Made by a program: the position numbers and the translations under genes. The notes beneath the pieces were generated by a model. That model did not search any database, was not told the origin of the DNA, and saw only the letters and a list, made by a program, of their open reading frames with translations. This document shows, one piece after another, positions 52,201 through 64,000 of a DNA stretch of 64,000 bases. The DNA lies in assembly GCA_013365365.1 (NCBI GenBank), contig JABVXU010000151.1:1-64000 (forward strand), in the 5' to 3' direction. Every line of letters begins with the position of its first letter. Positions within the stretch are counted from its first letter, which is position 1. The DNA comes from Cruorifilaria tuberocauda (Eukaryota > Nematoda > Chromadorea > Rhabditida > Onchocercidae).

Positions 52201-55200
52201 GGCTGTATGTCCGGCATTACTCCACATTTGCCTGAACTCGTACCATTCTTAATCACATCCTTGCAAGACCGAAAGGTAGATAACATTCTATACATACTTT
52301 AATCTAAACATATTTGTGTAAGACGATTTTTTAACTGTTAAACATCGTTCATTTCAGGCTCTTGTGAGGTCAATTACTTGTTGGACTTTATCTCGATATT
52401 GTCACTATGTTGTTCAACAAGACCATAATATGTATTTCAAGCAGTTATTGAAGGAGGTAAACGCATTTTCAGTGAATATTTCAGTGATATGCATGAAAGT
52501 CAAGTTTTCTTAGTGGATAAGAACTTAAAAAATTCAAATAAAAAATCTCCCATGTAATCGATGCAGAAAAGCTGATGGATTGAAACGGTTTCAGTGATTT
52601 TCAATACACTATGAGCATGTAGTTCTGCGACTGAGGGTCCAATTTAATGGGCGCAGTTTATCGCGTCACTTGCTGATGAGTCAAGGCAATGAAAGAATGG
52701 TGTTACCAGTTGTATTTGATGAATAAATAAAAATACTCATTAGCAGTAGTAGTAGTGGTAGATAATGAACTGAATCTATCTCAAAAAAATGATATTACAT
52801 TTTATATTGCATGAGCTGTGTTTTTTAATAGGATTTGATGCATAAGAACATGAGAAATAATTTGTCTTTCTGAATTAAGGAACGTTTTTTCATGATAATG
52901 ATGAATTTTCCATTTTTCATGAAATTTATTTCATTAAAATTATTTTTTCAGTTACTGGCTCGTATTCTGGATGGTAGTAAACGGGTGCAAGAAGCTGCAT
53001 GCTCTGCATTTGCAACTCTTGAGGAAGAAGCAAATTTGGAGTTGGTTCCATATCTTCCTGAAATTCTAGCTACTTTAGTGGAAGCATTCAACAGATATCA
53101 GGTTGCTGTTTTATGTTTAGATTTTGCAAATCTGTGCCGAAATGTGGAAAAAATCTTTTTTGTTTTTTGTTTATTGTAAAATGTACTTTGTTTCCCTGGA
53201 GTACACAATTTTTCATTAACTTGGTCGACCATGTTGGCTGGTATTTGTAATCTCCTGATATATAGATACCTTTCTTTGAAAATATGCATGGTCCTTATCT
53301 TTAATAACAAGTTTATATGGTGCATTATCCCTAAAATGTAATTAATATTGTATATTGTTTCCGCATTTTTTTTAGTATAATGTAATTTTAAAGTGCAATT
53401 TCAGGCTAAAAATTTACTCATTCTGTATGACGCGGTAGGTACATTGGCAGACAGTGTTGGTCCGAATTTGAATGAACCGCAGTATGTTGAGGTTTGTTTT
53501 ATGAACAGTCAGTTCTGTTATTTGTTTTCGAACTGAAATTTATTATGATCATCTTTTAGTGTAACTGATCATTTTTATTTAGACGATCATGAGGCCGTTG
53601 ATGGCAAAATGGGCTGCGCTTGGCGATGATGACAAGGAACTATTTCCACTGTTGGAATGCTTATCTTCTGTTGCTACTGCTCTTCATGAAGCTTTCCTAC
53701 CATATTGTGAACCTGTTTTTCAACGGTTTTTTCTTTTGGTTTTATATTGTATTATTTGTACATTGTATTTATATTGTATTATATGAAACAACTCATGGTT
53801 TGACAGAATTCATAATTTTTAAGGTAAATCCAATTGTTTAAATAGTTGTTTCTTTGCTTAGTTTTTATTTTAATGTTGCACTTGCTTAATTTAATAATTA
53901 TTTTGTTTAAGATGCACGGCACTGATTGGACGCTGCTTGCAACAGTCACAGCTTGCTATGGAGCGACCGTCAGAATATGACATGCCAGACAAAGATTTCC
54001 TCATTGTTGCATTAGATCTTCTCTCAGGACTTGCAGAAGGACTTGCAGAACACATTGACTCTCTTGTTGGACCTAGTCAAATTATTGGCCTCGTTTACCA
54101 ATGCTCTATGGTACTCCATCATGCAATGTCATGAATTTTCATTTCATTTGAATTTTTCTTATTTGCTTGAATTCCAATAATTGTTTCAGGATTCAAGTGC
54201 TGAAGTGCGGCAGAGTTCATTCGCTTTATTAGGTGATTTATCCAAAGCTTGCTATCATTATCTGCAACCTCATATAAGTGCGTTTTGTTTCATATATTTC
54301 AAATATTTTTTTTTATACACTGTTAATTATTTGAAAGAAACTTAATACACTAATACAGATAAATTATATGCCATGAATTTAAACTTGGAAACTAATCCTG
54401 GGATGTTTCGCTTTTAATATTATTCCAAAATATTAATTAATCTCAGCCGTTTTCTTCATGCAGTTTATTAAAATCATATAATTTTGTAGATATTTTTCTT
54501 CCTATTTTGGCTCAGAATTTGGATCCTGACGCAATATCCGTATGTAACAATTCGATATGGGCAATTGGTGAAATAGCTATGAAGATGGGCGAGGGTATGC
54601 GTCCACACGTACTTGGATTGTTATCGGCTCTGATAATCGTAATGAATAGAGAGAAAGGACCGAAAACACTGCTAGAAAATACTGGTAAAGATTTTTCATT
54701 TGATTTTGGAAATTATTTAGTTTTTGGTTTAAATTTCATACCAGCAATTTTCTCTTCTTCCCCTATTTTCCATATGAAATACTAGAAATTTTCTTTTCTG
54801 CTTAAAAATTTACCTCACTAGTTTCAACATGGACAATTTAAAAATGTACCGACATTTTTCTTTATATATCTTTCAGCAATAACTCTTGGTCGTTTGGGCA
54901 TTAGTTGTGCTAATGAAGTTGCGCCGTTCTTACCACAGTTTATTCGTCCATGGTGTTTGGCATTGCGGAATATACGCGATAATGATGAAAAAGAGAGTGC
55001 TTTTAGGGGTCTGTGTAACATGATTAACCTAAACCCCGCTGGAGTACTTGCGGTATTCTTTTTATTTCTTACGAAATATTTTGCTTAATCTCTGTTAATT
55101 TGACCGTTTGATAGAAACTGCCTTTTTGATAATATTTGAATTATAGCTATTTTATTATCATTCTTGGTAACTCGCTAGTCATATTTGTAGTATTAACATA

Positions 55201-55613
55201 AATTAATTAACCACATATGTCAAGATTTAACTATGTGAAACATAAATTTTACTAATGACGCTGAAATTCCTAATTATCGTATTCGCAACATATTTCAGGA
55301 GTTCATATTTTTATGTGATGCTATTGCATCTTGGAATAATCCGCAACCTGAATTGAAAATGATGTTTTCGAGGGTAAGGATTGTTATTACTGTCCCGAAT
55401 CTGTTTTCTCTAAAGAAGTCATTTTGCAATATTTTTTTCTATAGCTGTTATTTTTTCCCGAAAACTTATTAATAATAAATTACAGTGCAATAAATTGTCT
55501 TTCAGATTTTACACGGTTTTCGACAGCAAGTTGGTGATTTAAACTGGACAGCATTCACATCACAGTTCCCTGCTCCGCTAAAGCAAAGATTAGCAAATCA
55601 ATACGACGTTTAG
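49266..55613 (+). CDS. imb-2: Transportin / karyopherin beta-2 (importin beta family)
   Basis: Nuclear import receptor for PY-NLS cargoes such as hnRNP and other RNA-binding proteins. It docks at the nuclear pore and releases cargo on Ran-GTP binding. Twenty-one exons: 49266-49379, 49455-49532, 49801-50055, 50199-50323, 50415-50529, 50871-50981, 51060-51221, 51347-51466, 51690-51747, 51873-51982, 52159-52275, 52358-52456, 52952-53101, 53405-53491, 53583-53725, 53912-54110, 54190-54277, 54490-54684, 54877-55052, 55299-55373, 55506-55613. They join in frame to 894 aa, close to the usual length of about 890. Signatures are [17 protein letters not shown] at the N-terminus, an acidic H8 loop around 361-372 (run of Asp), [37 protein letters not shown] and the C-terminal [19 protein letters not shown] repeats fill the protein. 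All splice sites are canonical GT..AG. The symbol follows C. elegans usage. Confidence 0.95.
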
Positions 55614-58297
55614 TAAAATTACGGTAAATGTCAGTTCGGTTGGTGATTTGTGGTATTCATATGCCAGTATACACCAATCATTTTGTTTTATTATGGCTTT
55701 TGGTCAGTTCCGCCACTTGCTGATTGTTCATTAATAAGCTGATTATTAAAACATGCTAAAATTAAAACATTCAAAAGAAAATTTTTACTTACATTTGAAT
55801 TTGAATGAAATTTTGAATATTTCTTTTTCTATCTTATCGTAAATTCATGAATCAGATAACAGTACGTGATGTCGCGGAATAGACCGATAATTGCACACTT
55901 TTTTGGAGATTCCATGTCCTTATAAGTTCAATCTATCGGCGATATTTTCTCCGCAACAGCTGTATCTCCTTTTGGAACTTTCTCACAACTGTGTAAGTTG
56001 TCTTTGTTTTTAATATTCGCTCTGTGTTCTTTTTGTTTTTAATTTTTTTTTGTTTGCTTTGATGGGTTATTCTTTTCATTTTTTTTTGTTTTGTTTCCTG
56101 TTATAAGTTATTTCAGTTCATAACTTTTTTTTGCAAACCGTTTATTGTTTCGTTTTTTTTTTCTATTTTCTATTTGTTTACGATCACATGCTTTCTGTTT
56201 GGTGCTCTTCTATAATGTTAAACAATGGGAAGATTTCCAATTACCAAGAAAATATTAAAATTAACGTTTAGACGTTTATTTTTTTCTCGGTATACTTTTG
56301 TGATAATAGGACATGCTGAAATCATACGTAGCAGAAAAAGAGTGCATCGTAAGCATATGTTAATGTTGCTTTAGGTAAGAATAACTCCGAATTTACTCCA
56401 CTTAGCTCTGTTTTATTCAAAGTTGTAAATTACATTACTAATCAATTTGATGTTATAACATGCATAATTTATTGGGGGTAGTAATACTTGTCGTACATAA
56501 ATTTTTGCTGGTAAATTGTCTGGGATCATCTTATTTTCATGAATATGGGTTAACTATTTCACATTTTCTCTGCATAATTTATATATGTTAATTTTTACTG
56601 ATTTACCATATATGGTTGTATTATAATATATTCCTGCAGTGAATCATAATTTTATGTTTTATGCATAAGATATTACGAATATATATTTATGTCATCATCG
56701 AAATCAAAATTTTTTGAACGAATAGCTTTGAAATATTTATAGAATCATACAAAACAAGTAAGTCTTTAACTCATTTGCGGGAATAATAAATTGACAATAT
56801 AAAAGAGTCTATACACAAGAGTATGTGCTGTTTGAAATTTTAGTTGTTCAAATCCAGGTGTTTACTGTATGCTATCGTTTTTTACTTCTTGTTTTTGTTT
56901 TGTCCTTCAACGTATTTTCCTACCAAAATTACGTGTATTAGTTCATATGAGCCTCGTTTATCCATCGTATTTGAGTTATAGTATCATTTATTATGTGAAT
57001 GTCGACTCTTTTTTGTTTCTTTTTTCTTTGTTCCTTACTGTTGGTCTTTTTTTTTCATATTTCGTTTATTCGTGTTAAATGGAAGCTGTATTGAGTACGG
57101 GTTTCTAGAACTGCTTCAGAACTGAAGTTTGAAAGAGGAACATCTTTTACTTATTAAAAAATCAGAATCCGATAAACTCGTAAAATACAAAATTTTCCAG
57201 TTGTTGTTAGGGATGTGTTTTTTCAACACTAATATTTTTCACTCGGGAATGACAATTCCACGTTTAGTATTATCAAATCAGGTTCGATACAGCCTACTGT
57301 CCTTCTCTATTTCACTTAGTTTATTTTATGTTTTTCATTTACCTGCCAAATAGGTTGAAATTATTTAAAAGTGCTGAGAATACGCTGATACTAAAAAATT
57401 GACATTTTGCAGTCTCACAGATGGTATATTTATTCTCTAGTGTAAGTGCCTATAAATGTAAAACCCATAGTAACGATTTCTGTTGGTCGTTTCCAGTTTA
57501 AAGTAGTTAAGGCATGCTAGCATGAATAAGTTAGGTCAAAAATACTTCTGAATTCAAGAAGGAGCAGAAGTGTTGTGTGAAGATAAGAGTTTGATTTACA
57601 TAATTAGTTCCAATTTTGAATATTTTTTCATAGAATCTGTTGCACTTTGAATTATCTGAGCTTTGGATCGTTGGCTTCAAGATTAGCTGGCAGGAATAGT
57701 CATTATTTAGAGTTGTTTATTCCCATTTTTCGTTGTCTTTCATTTATTTTTGCAATTATTCGTTCAATTATGTTTTATTATGTTCGATAAATGTTTTTAG
57801 CTTTTTGCTTTTGTAAAGTTGCTGAACTTCACTTTGATACTCATCAAGTAATCTTTACATGATCTTTTATAATGCTACGTAGCAGTGACTGTAGTTGCTG
57901 ATGCATATTAAATTCCTATTTCTTAGTTTTAATGAATTCTAATTAAAAGTTGCAACACTTATTTGCAACTATTCAAATTGGACTTTGAGTGACTTTGAAT
58001 ATAATGTTAAGAATCAGAATCATAAAATTATGAGAAGGCAAGTCAAGTTTGAAATGTATTTTATCAAAATCTCTTATAAGCGAAAGCTCTCTTCCTAAAT
58101 TGCTTTTGTCTAACGAAAATGTAACTTAAAAAATATTTTGGTGACATCAGCAAGATTTGGATACAACTGTATACAAGTATATGTACAGAATGTTCCGTAA
58201 TGTGTAACATGGTCTTTGGTTGTAAAAATTGTATCGATTTATCGGCAGTTCGAAATGTTATCGTTGCTGCTTTTACGGGTTTGGGTTAAGTTCTAGG
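55614..58297. other. Intergenic region with transportin 3' UTR
   Basis: T-rich sequence on the plus strand (many runs of 6-9 T at 56000-56170) follows the transportin stop. This fits 3' UTR and termination sequence. An AATAAA is present at about 56787, but it is over 1 kb from the stop. No coding exon was recognised; frames at 56869-57353 are T-rich artefacts. Confidence 0.4.
58291..58296 (+). other. Candidate trans-splice acceptor of THOC6
   Basis: ttctag is followed by a single base and then the ATG of the THOC6 gene. An acceptor this close to the start is typical of a nematode mRNA whose leader is supplied by a spliced leader RNA. An upstream non-coding exon is the alternative. Confidence 0.45.
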
Positions 58298-60761
58298 ATG
58301 GTTGTGGAAGAATCAGATGCGGCGTCTTTTCGACAGGCATTTTACAGCAGAATTTATCGTCAGCGTTTTTCTCCAGACGGTAAGATCATAGATAATGTTT
58401 GGTGGTTTCGATCATAATGTAATGGGGAATTTTTTGACAACTTTATTAAACAAAAATCTTCCTGAAGGTTTAGGACAATAAAGAAAAAGACGGTAATAAA
58501 GTTGTTACTTCTATCATTAAACTTCATCCATTTTATTTTAATTAGATATAGTTAAGTAAGTTGCAGTTCTTTGCTTTTTACGCTAATTCCTTTCTGAGTG
58601 TCCTATTCAAAGAGTAACTACATACATACACTAAAAACTGAGGAATGTCAAATGTTTGTTGTCGTCTTGAACAGTATAATTCATATTAAGTAATAATAGA
58701 CATTACTGACGAAGGAAATATCCAAAAATGGATACTCTCTAAACAGAATTCATTTTAGGTAATTGGTTAATAGTGACGAATTCACGCGCTCATTTATATC
58801 TTTTTGAACTTCGTCAGGCTCTTGAATTGAATGCTTCCAGTAATGAACGGCGATTCAAGTATCAATTAAAGTTGGATGAACCAATTTATGCTTTGAGTAC
58901 AGTTCATTCAAGATTAGTTGGTGGTAACTCAATGGGTCATTTAGCTGTTTATAATTGGGATGATATTACTCACCCTGATACTTCCTATCGTTGCGATCCT
59001 TTATGCAAATTTAGTGGTTTTCCTACAAATTTGTCAATTGCTCCACCATGTGAAATAAATGCGGTAGCTTGCATCGATAGTAGCTATGTGCTGTATGCAG
59101 GAGCTGGAGACAATGCAGTTCGTTTGATAGAGCTTGATCGTCCGGATAAGGTTTGTTTCACTTTTTTTAGTTATGCTTCAAACAATATACATTTGTCATC
59201 TCATTGGTGGCTCATATTGTACCGATGTTCGAGCAACTGATAGTAATGGAACCTTCAGTAAGTGTAGCTATTTATTAAACTGTTTATTATGTAAATAGGC
59301 AAGCGCTTTCACCCACTATTTAAATAGCAACAATGAATTTAATATGGTTAGTATTTTTACAACTTCTTACAAAAATTTCAATCTCAGGTCATTTCGACGT
59401 TCGTCGGGCATAGTGAATATGTAAATGAGTTAGCAGTACAATCAGAGCATGTGTTCTTGAGCTCATCTGAAGATGGTACTGTTCGCCTTTGGGATGCTCG
59501 TTCTAAGGATATCCATATTTTCAATGTAGCTGCAGAGGGAAAGCTTAATCGAAGTAGTTGCGGTCGAGGAATTTGCGCTTTAGATGTTGAAGAAGATTTC
59601 ATGGTAATTTGTAAGGATTATTCATAATTTAAATCAAAGTAGTTTTCTATTGATGATAATTGAAAATGGTGTAAATGATTGTTTTTTAAGATAAGAATGA
59701 AAAGATGGTGAATGTATAGCCAACATAATCTTATCAAAAAGTCTTTCGCGAATTTCGGACGAATAGGGTAACAACAGTGTTGTACTTGATATTGTTTGTT
59801 TGATCGTATTTCCTGTCAAATCATATAAAAAGTTTGTAGAAATAAATGATAGCCAGTGATCTTTGGCAGTGAATACAAATATAGTCGCTTTGTCAGCATC
59901 CGATGGAGTTAGTCAGAAGATAGTTCGGAGTTAGTCTCATTTATTTCTAGAAACTTTCATATATGATCTCTCTTAACGTAATTTGGCAAATATAGGTTTA
60001 TTTGCTTTATTTAAAAAAAAATTTCACATTTATCGGTTCTTAGCTAGATACAAAACGTAATTAAATTTTATGAGTTTTATTTTAATTTTTAAACCAGAAA
60101 TAAGATTATATCTTCAGGTTTGTGGCGGCGATGTGGAACCCGCAATCTGGCATATCGGTTCAAGGTCATTAGCTTCAGCTTTGGTTTGTGAGCGCCCTCT
60201 TCTAATGCGATATACAGTAGCGAAAATGAACGACAATCGAATTTTAGTGGGAGGAAGTTGTTCAGATCTGATGCAAGTTAGTAACATGGAATTAAATGAT
60301 GAAAAATGGTTTTCTCGTAGATTTAGAATGATTGGAAGAAAGTACGCTATAGTAGTAATGCTGATATGAAAAATGAAATTAATTAATTTAAACCCTAGTA
60401 GATTTTCTAGATGCTCTATTTCCCCAATTTTCTCGTTCACCATATCTTCTAAACGTTCTGAAAAACATCCCAGTTAAATTGCCTGTGCTTTTCTAAAAGT
60501 GTTTTGGTTGTTATTCAATATAACGATATGAAATTAACCGTATTTGTTTAGTGGACTTTTTTGCAGTTTGATTACTCAGGCCAATATTTCACATCAGTGA
60601 AGACATCTCTCCGGAACATTTATTCTATAGAGACGAACGCAATGGGTACAAATGGAATGACAACAGTTGCTGGTGATTCTCTTATGATTGATGCTTTTTT
60701 GAATCTTGGTTATGTTTCTTTTTGTTTCTCGACAACTTCAATGCAGTTTTCCAATCCATAA
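58298..60761 (+). CDS. THOC6: THO complex subunit 6 (WD40 protein)
   Basis: Subunit of the nuclear THO/TREX complex, which couples transcription and splicing to mRNA export. Five exons: 58298-58379, 58759-59150, 59388-59603, 60118-60276, 60567-60761. They join in frame to 347 aa; the human protein is 341 aa. The N-terminus (YRQRFSPDGNWLIVTNSRAH) matches the first WD40 blade. Later blades contain EINAVACIDSSYVLYAGAGD, GHSEYVNELAV, SSEDGTVRLWDARS and VCGGDVEPAIWHIGSRS. The C-terminus (VAGDSLMIDAFLNLGYVSF) matches the THOC6-specific end. The start was chosen because the exon opens directly after an acceptor and its phase (one extra base) joins exon 2. Regulation is not visible. Confidence 0.88.
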
Positions 60762-60892
60762 CTTTATGCATAGCTTGGGGAGTATTTTTTCTGTATATTT
60801 TTCATGCGGGAAAAATATAGCATCCTTTTATCTTTATAGAAAATAACCGATTTTCATGTGTTTTATAACTATACACAATGAAAAACGAAAAA

Positions 60893-60898
60893 AATAAA
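60893..60898 (+). promoter_or_regulatory. Candidate poly(A) signal of THOC6
   Basis: AATAAA lies 132 nt downstream of the THOC6 stop codon in an A-rich context. It is the first clear hexamer after the stop. Confidence 0.5.
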
Positions 60899-63570
60899 AA
60901 AGCCTAGGAAATCGAAATTACAATATTTTTCCATTGATTATTTCGATTCATTATTTATTTTATGCACTGAATATGTAATTTAAAAAATCCACAAATAATA
61001 GAAGAAAACTGCTACACTAATACCTCTTAATTACCATGTAAATTCAATATTTGTAAAGTTGATATAAGCATTTTTATTGGTTGCCGTGTAAAAGCGAGAA
61101 ATAAGCAAATTACGTATCGGAAAGGCTTCCAGAGTGGCAGTAATTCATCTCTTTTCTTATTTGCATTATAGATGAGCAAGAAGCAGTCATTGGAATTCGC
61201 TGCTTGAATCTGATCAGTATAAGATATTTGTAAAACGCTGTTTATTTTAGTACTGTGGACCTTGTAATTTCATAATTCAGTAACATGATTAAAGTTATTT
61301 ATTTCCTTACTGACTTCACATGCTCATGTAAAATGTAACTTGCTGAATTAAGTTTACATCTTTCTCTTACAGCGGATTAAATTGAACTTTCCTGAATTTT
61401 ATATAATGAGTCATTTATAATATTTTTATGGCATAATATTTTTCATAATATTTTTATGTACAATGAATAATGAAAGGATCGCTGAGTGAGTGATTGATTA
61501 CACAGTTATAAGTAATGATGCAAAAAGAGCGTGAAATAAAAGATGCATCTACAAACAAGTGAATTGAATTTATTTATCTCATCAGTGAAGAAAATAAACG
61601 ATCTTTCAACAAAAATTTTCAATTTCAGATATGAAACATATGGTGTTTCTTTCAAGTATGTGAAAAAAATTTGATGCAGTTAAAAATTAGGAGCATTAAA
61701 ATTGGATTATTCACACAGCACCATTACTAAATCTCTAAACTTTCCATTCTTCAGATTCCTAATTTACAAATACGAGTATTATCGAATTATGTTTGAATTT
61801 AACGCCCAAACATATTTAAAAAATATTCAGGAAACGTCTCATTTTCTCTTATATAATTAAATTTCTTCACAAATATTTCTTTCCCATTTAGTTTTTATAT
61901 ACGATGTAGAATAATAATCACTGAATTGAACTGTCTCAACAAATTAAAATCTGTTAAAATAGTTGTTTAGATATTATCATCAAAATTCAAATGAGCGTTC
62001 ATTTTGGTTCGTGTTTCTTTTTTAATCAAAGATTTATTTTATAAACAGAAGTAGTAGTTTGATTGCAGTGATTTGATTTGACAATATCGTTTATTCCTGG
62101 AATTTGACACTTATCAAATCTAAATAAATTGCAGATGAATACATAAATTAGCAACAACAACTGTTTCTTGAGAAATTGACTATGTGAAATGATGTCTTTC
62201 TCAGTTTTAAATCACTAATATTAGCGATTTTCACTTCCTTTTTATTGTCCTCTCTGATCCTTATAACATTATTTAATTTTTATTTGCTTATAATTTTCAA
62301 TACTTGTTTATTGCTTTTTTATAAAATAAAGTGAAAAAGTATATTTATAAATGGTATTACAGATATTTCAGGGTTTGAAGTAATCTTGAAGAAAATATAT
62401 CATGAAGGAAACATATAAGTAATACTAAATTGATGCATGAAAAACGAAGCAAAGAAAATCACATTATCATTGCTAATGAAATTGCTAACCCTTCGCAATT
62501 ATGGCAACATTTAGTCGAGTCATGCCTGACTGCAACAACAGTTCGGATATATTTTAATAAAAAAATGGCTGTTATCATAAGTTATTGGGTCATGAGTTAT
62601 ATTTCATATCTGAAAAACGCTCAAAGTAAAACAAAAAAAACGAGTGAATTTTATATCCTATTGTTGGTGTTTCGAAATCAAAAAAAGAATGGAAAGCGAA
62701 AGCATTGTTTAATGGAAACGCTATATAATGAGAAGAAATTGTTATCAGCAAATCCCTTCAATTATATTAAGTAGCTTCAAAATCAGTTCTTTCGATTATA
62801 ATTATGTGCAAACAGAAATCCAAAGTAGTAATAATCCAGTGGAATCTATTCAGCTGCTGCTTACTAATATTTAAAGTTGGCTGCTCTTTGATTTCGTTTT
62901 TCACAAAATAAAAATCATTCATAAAACTGCATCATAATTTATAAGAATTATGCAAAATCTGGGAAAAGAATAAAAGATACTTGTGGCTTGGAAAATTTTC
63001 ATTTTTCTACTTGTGTCATCATCCATAGTTATTTAAATTCTAATTTTGGAGGCATAATGAAGCGAGACAAGGTGCTGTTGATTAAGAAAACTACTTCATT
63101 TCAAATTTTCATTTGTTCTGAATTTGAAATCCAATCATTTGTCACTTATTTGTCCTGAAGACAATTTTTCTGCTCTTTGTGGTGCTTACTGTGGATTTTT
63201 TAACAATAGAAAACTATTCAATAAAATATCATCATAATATTATTACAAGAAACTTTGCTATAGAATAATTAGAAATCTAATCAGTTAGTATATTTCATCA
63301 AGTCCATATTTTGAAATTATTGAAATTGAAAATTAGTTGAATTACAAAATTGTCACCTGTATCTTTGCATTTCAAAAAAGTGCAAAATCATGTTGATTTA
63401 TGAAACGTTAAAATCCGAAAGAAATCAATATAATAAGAATTCCAGTATCACTACTTTTCTCTGCTAGATCATTGCTCTAAAATACATTTGTAACTTATTA
63501 TTACTTAAATTCTATTAAACGGTGTAAAGAAAACTCTTATTTTCTTTTTTCTCCTTTAAATTAATACTAT

Positions 63571-63578
63571 TCCTTTAG
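63571..63578 (+). other. Candidate splice or trans-splice acceptor
   Basis: tcctttag follows a pyrimidine-rich tract and ends 6 nt before the first ATG of the last gene. It supports that ATG as the start through spliced-leader addition. A cis exon further upstream cannot be excluded. Confidence 0.45.
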
Positions 63579-63584
63579 CGGCGT

Positions 63585-64000
63585 ATGATGTCACGTGGGA
63601 GGATTAAATGTTCGGTACTTCCTGATGAAGATGGAGGTAAAGTTATGGACAAAAAAAGTCGTCATAGTCGTTTAATGACACAAGAGCAGATCGTTGGTCG
63701 AAAATTCGTTCGAAAACCTAAAGTTAGATAATTTGTTCAGATACTTCTAAAGTTGACATTTGCTAAATGAATTATTTACTATTTCGATTAAGGAATTTAA
63801 GTGAATTGAAGGTAATAACAACAATGAAGTCAAGAAAGTTGAGCGTGCAAGAGGAATGGATGCAAACTGCAGTTCAGTTAGGCATACGAGGGATACGGAA
63901 GGAATTTGTGAATCAAATCAAAAATTATGTTCCTGAAAATGCAACAACAGAAGCATGGAATCTCGATCAAAACTTTGACAAGAATAGGTTTCACATTTTC
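63585..64000 (+). CDS. Probable nematode protein tyrosine phosphatase, N-terminal part (cut by window end)
   Basis: Two exons are visible: 63585-63722 and 63812 to about 63987, where a gtttca donor may end the exon. The first encodes a basic, Lys/Arg-rich leader (MMSRGRIKCSVLPDEDGG, then KKSRHSRLM). The second contains EEWMQTAVQLGIRGIRKEF and ends NLDQNFDKNR. This resembles the start of a PTP domain, where a helix with GxxGIxxEF precedes the conserved N..KNRY segment. Nematodes have many small PTPs with a basic N-terminal region of this kind, often expressed in sperm. The catalytic HC-x5-R loop would lie beyond the window, so activity cannot be judged. The family call is inferred from these partial motifs. 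Confidence 0.5.

Larger units (their letters stand above)
60762..63584. other. Intergenic region
   Basis: Begins with the THOC6 3' UTR. The rest is AT-rich without recognised exons. A frame of about 113 codons at 62433-62774 (+) is Lys/Asn/Ile-rich and has no motif, so it is not called as a gene. Confidence 0.45.

Noticed and set aside
62433..62774. Frame of about 113 codons on the plus strand
   Set aside because: The longest intergenic frame, but Lys/Asn/Ile-biased as expected from AT-rich DNA, with no family resemblance.
1..64000. CRISPR array, rRNA, prokaryotic operon or endosymbiont insert
   Set aside because: No regularly spaced repeats, no conserved rRNA segments, and no intronless bacterial-type coding runs were seen.

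Overview
The window looks like nuclear DNA from an AT-rich nematode. Almost every gene is cut into short exons by GT..AG introns with T-rich acceptors ending in ttncag. Two cation-selective Cys-loop receptor subunits of the nematode DEG-3/DES-2 type lie in tandem, and candidate trans-splice acceptors sit just upstream of several start codons. High AT content and long gene-poor gaps suggest a parasitic (possibly filarial or other clade III) nematode, but that placement is inference. No bacterial, organellar or CRISPR sequence was seen, and no tRNA or rRNA was recognised by eye.

Layout. 3.6-5.8 kb (-): PF03407-type glycosyltransferase. 7.8-12.6 kb (+): Pumilio/FBF (PUF) RNA-binding protein. 14.3-16.8 kb (-): unrecognised four-pass membrane protein. 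16.8-23.8 kb: gene-poor. 23.8-26.9 kb (-): secreted zinc metallopeptidase with two C-terminal cysteine motifs. 26.9-32.2 kb: gene-poor, with one possible small coding exon at 29.8 kb. 32.2-43.1 kb (-): two receptor subunit genes, 806 bp apart and in the same orientation, matching the layout of the C. elegans des-2/deg-3 operon. 43.1-49.2 kb: gene-poor. 49.3-55.6 kb (+): transportin (karyopherin beta-2). 58.3-60.8 kb (+): THO complex subunit 6. 63.6 kb to the end (+): N-terminus of a probable protein tyrosine phosphatase.

Exon models were built by hand from splice signals, reading phase and remembered family motifs. Eight gene models close in frame from start to stop: 373, 593, 371, 551, 513, 569, 894 and 347 aa. 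The two receptors probably assemble into one channel. Transportin, THOC6 and the PUF protein are housekeeping or germline RNA and transport factors with no evident link to each other. The points most worth checking are the non-canonical splice donors in the receptor pair, the tandem C-x15-C motifs of the metallopeptidase, and the unidentified four-pass protein.
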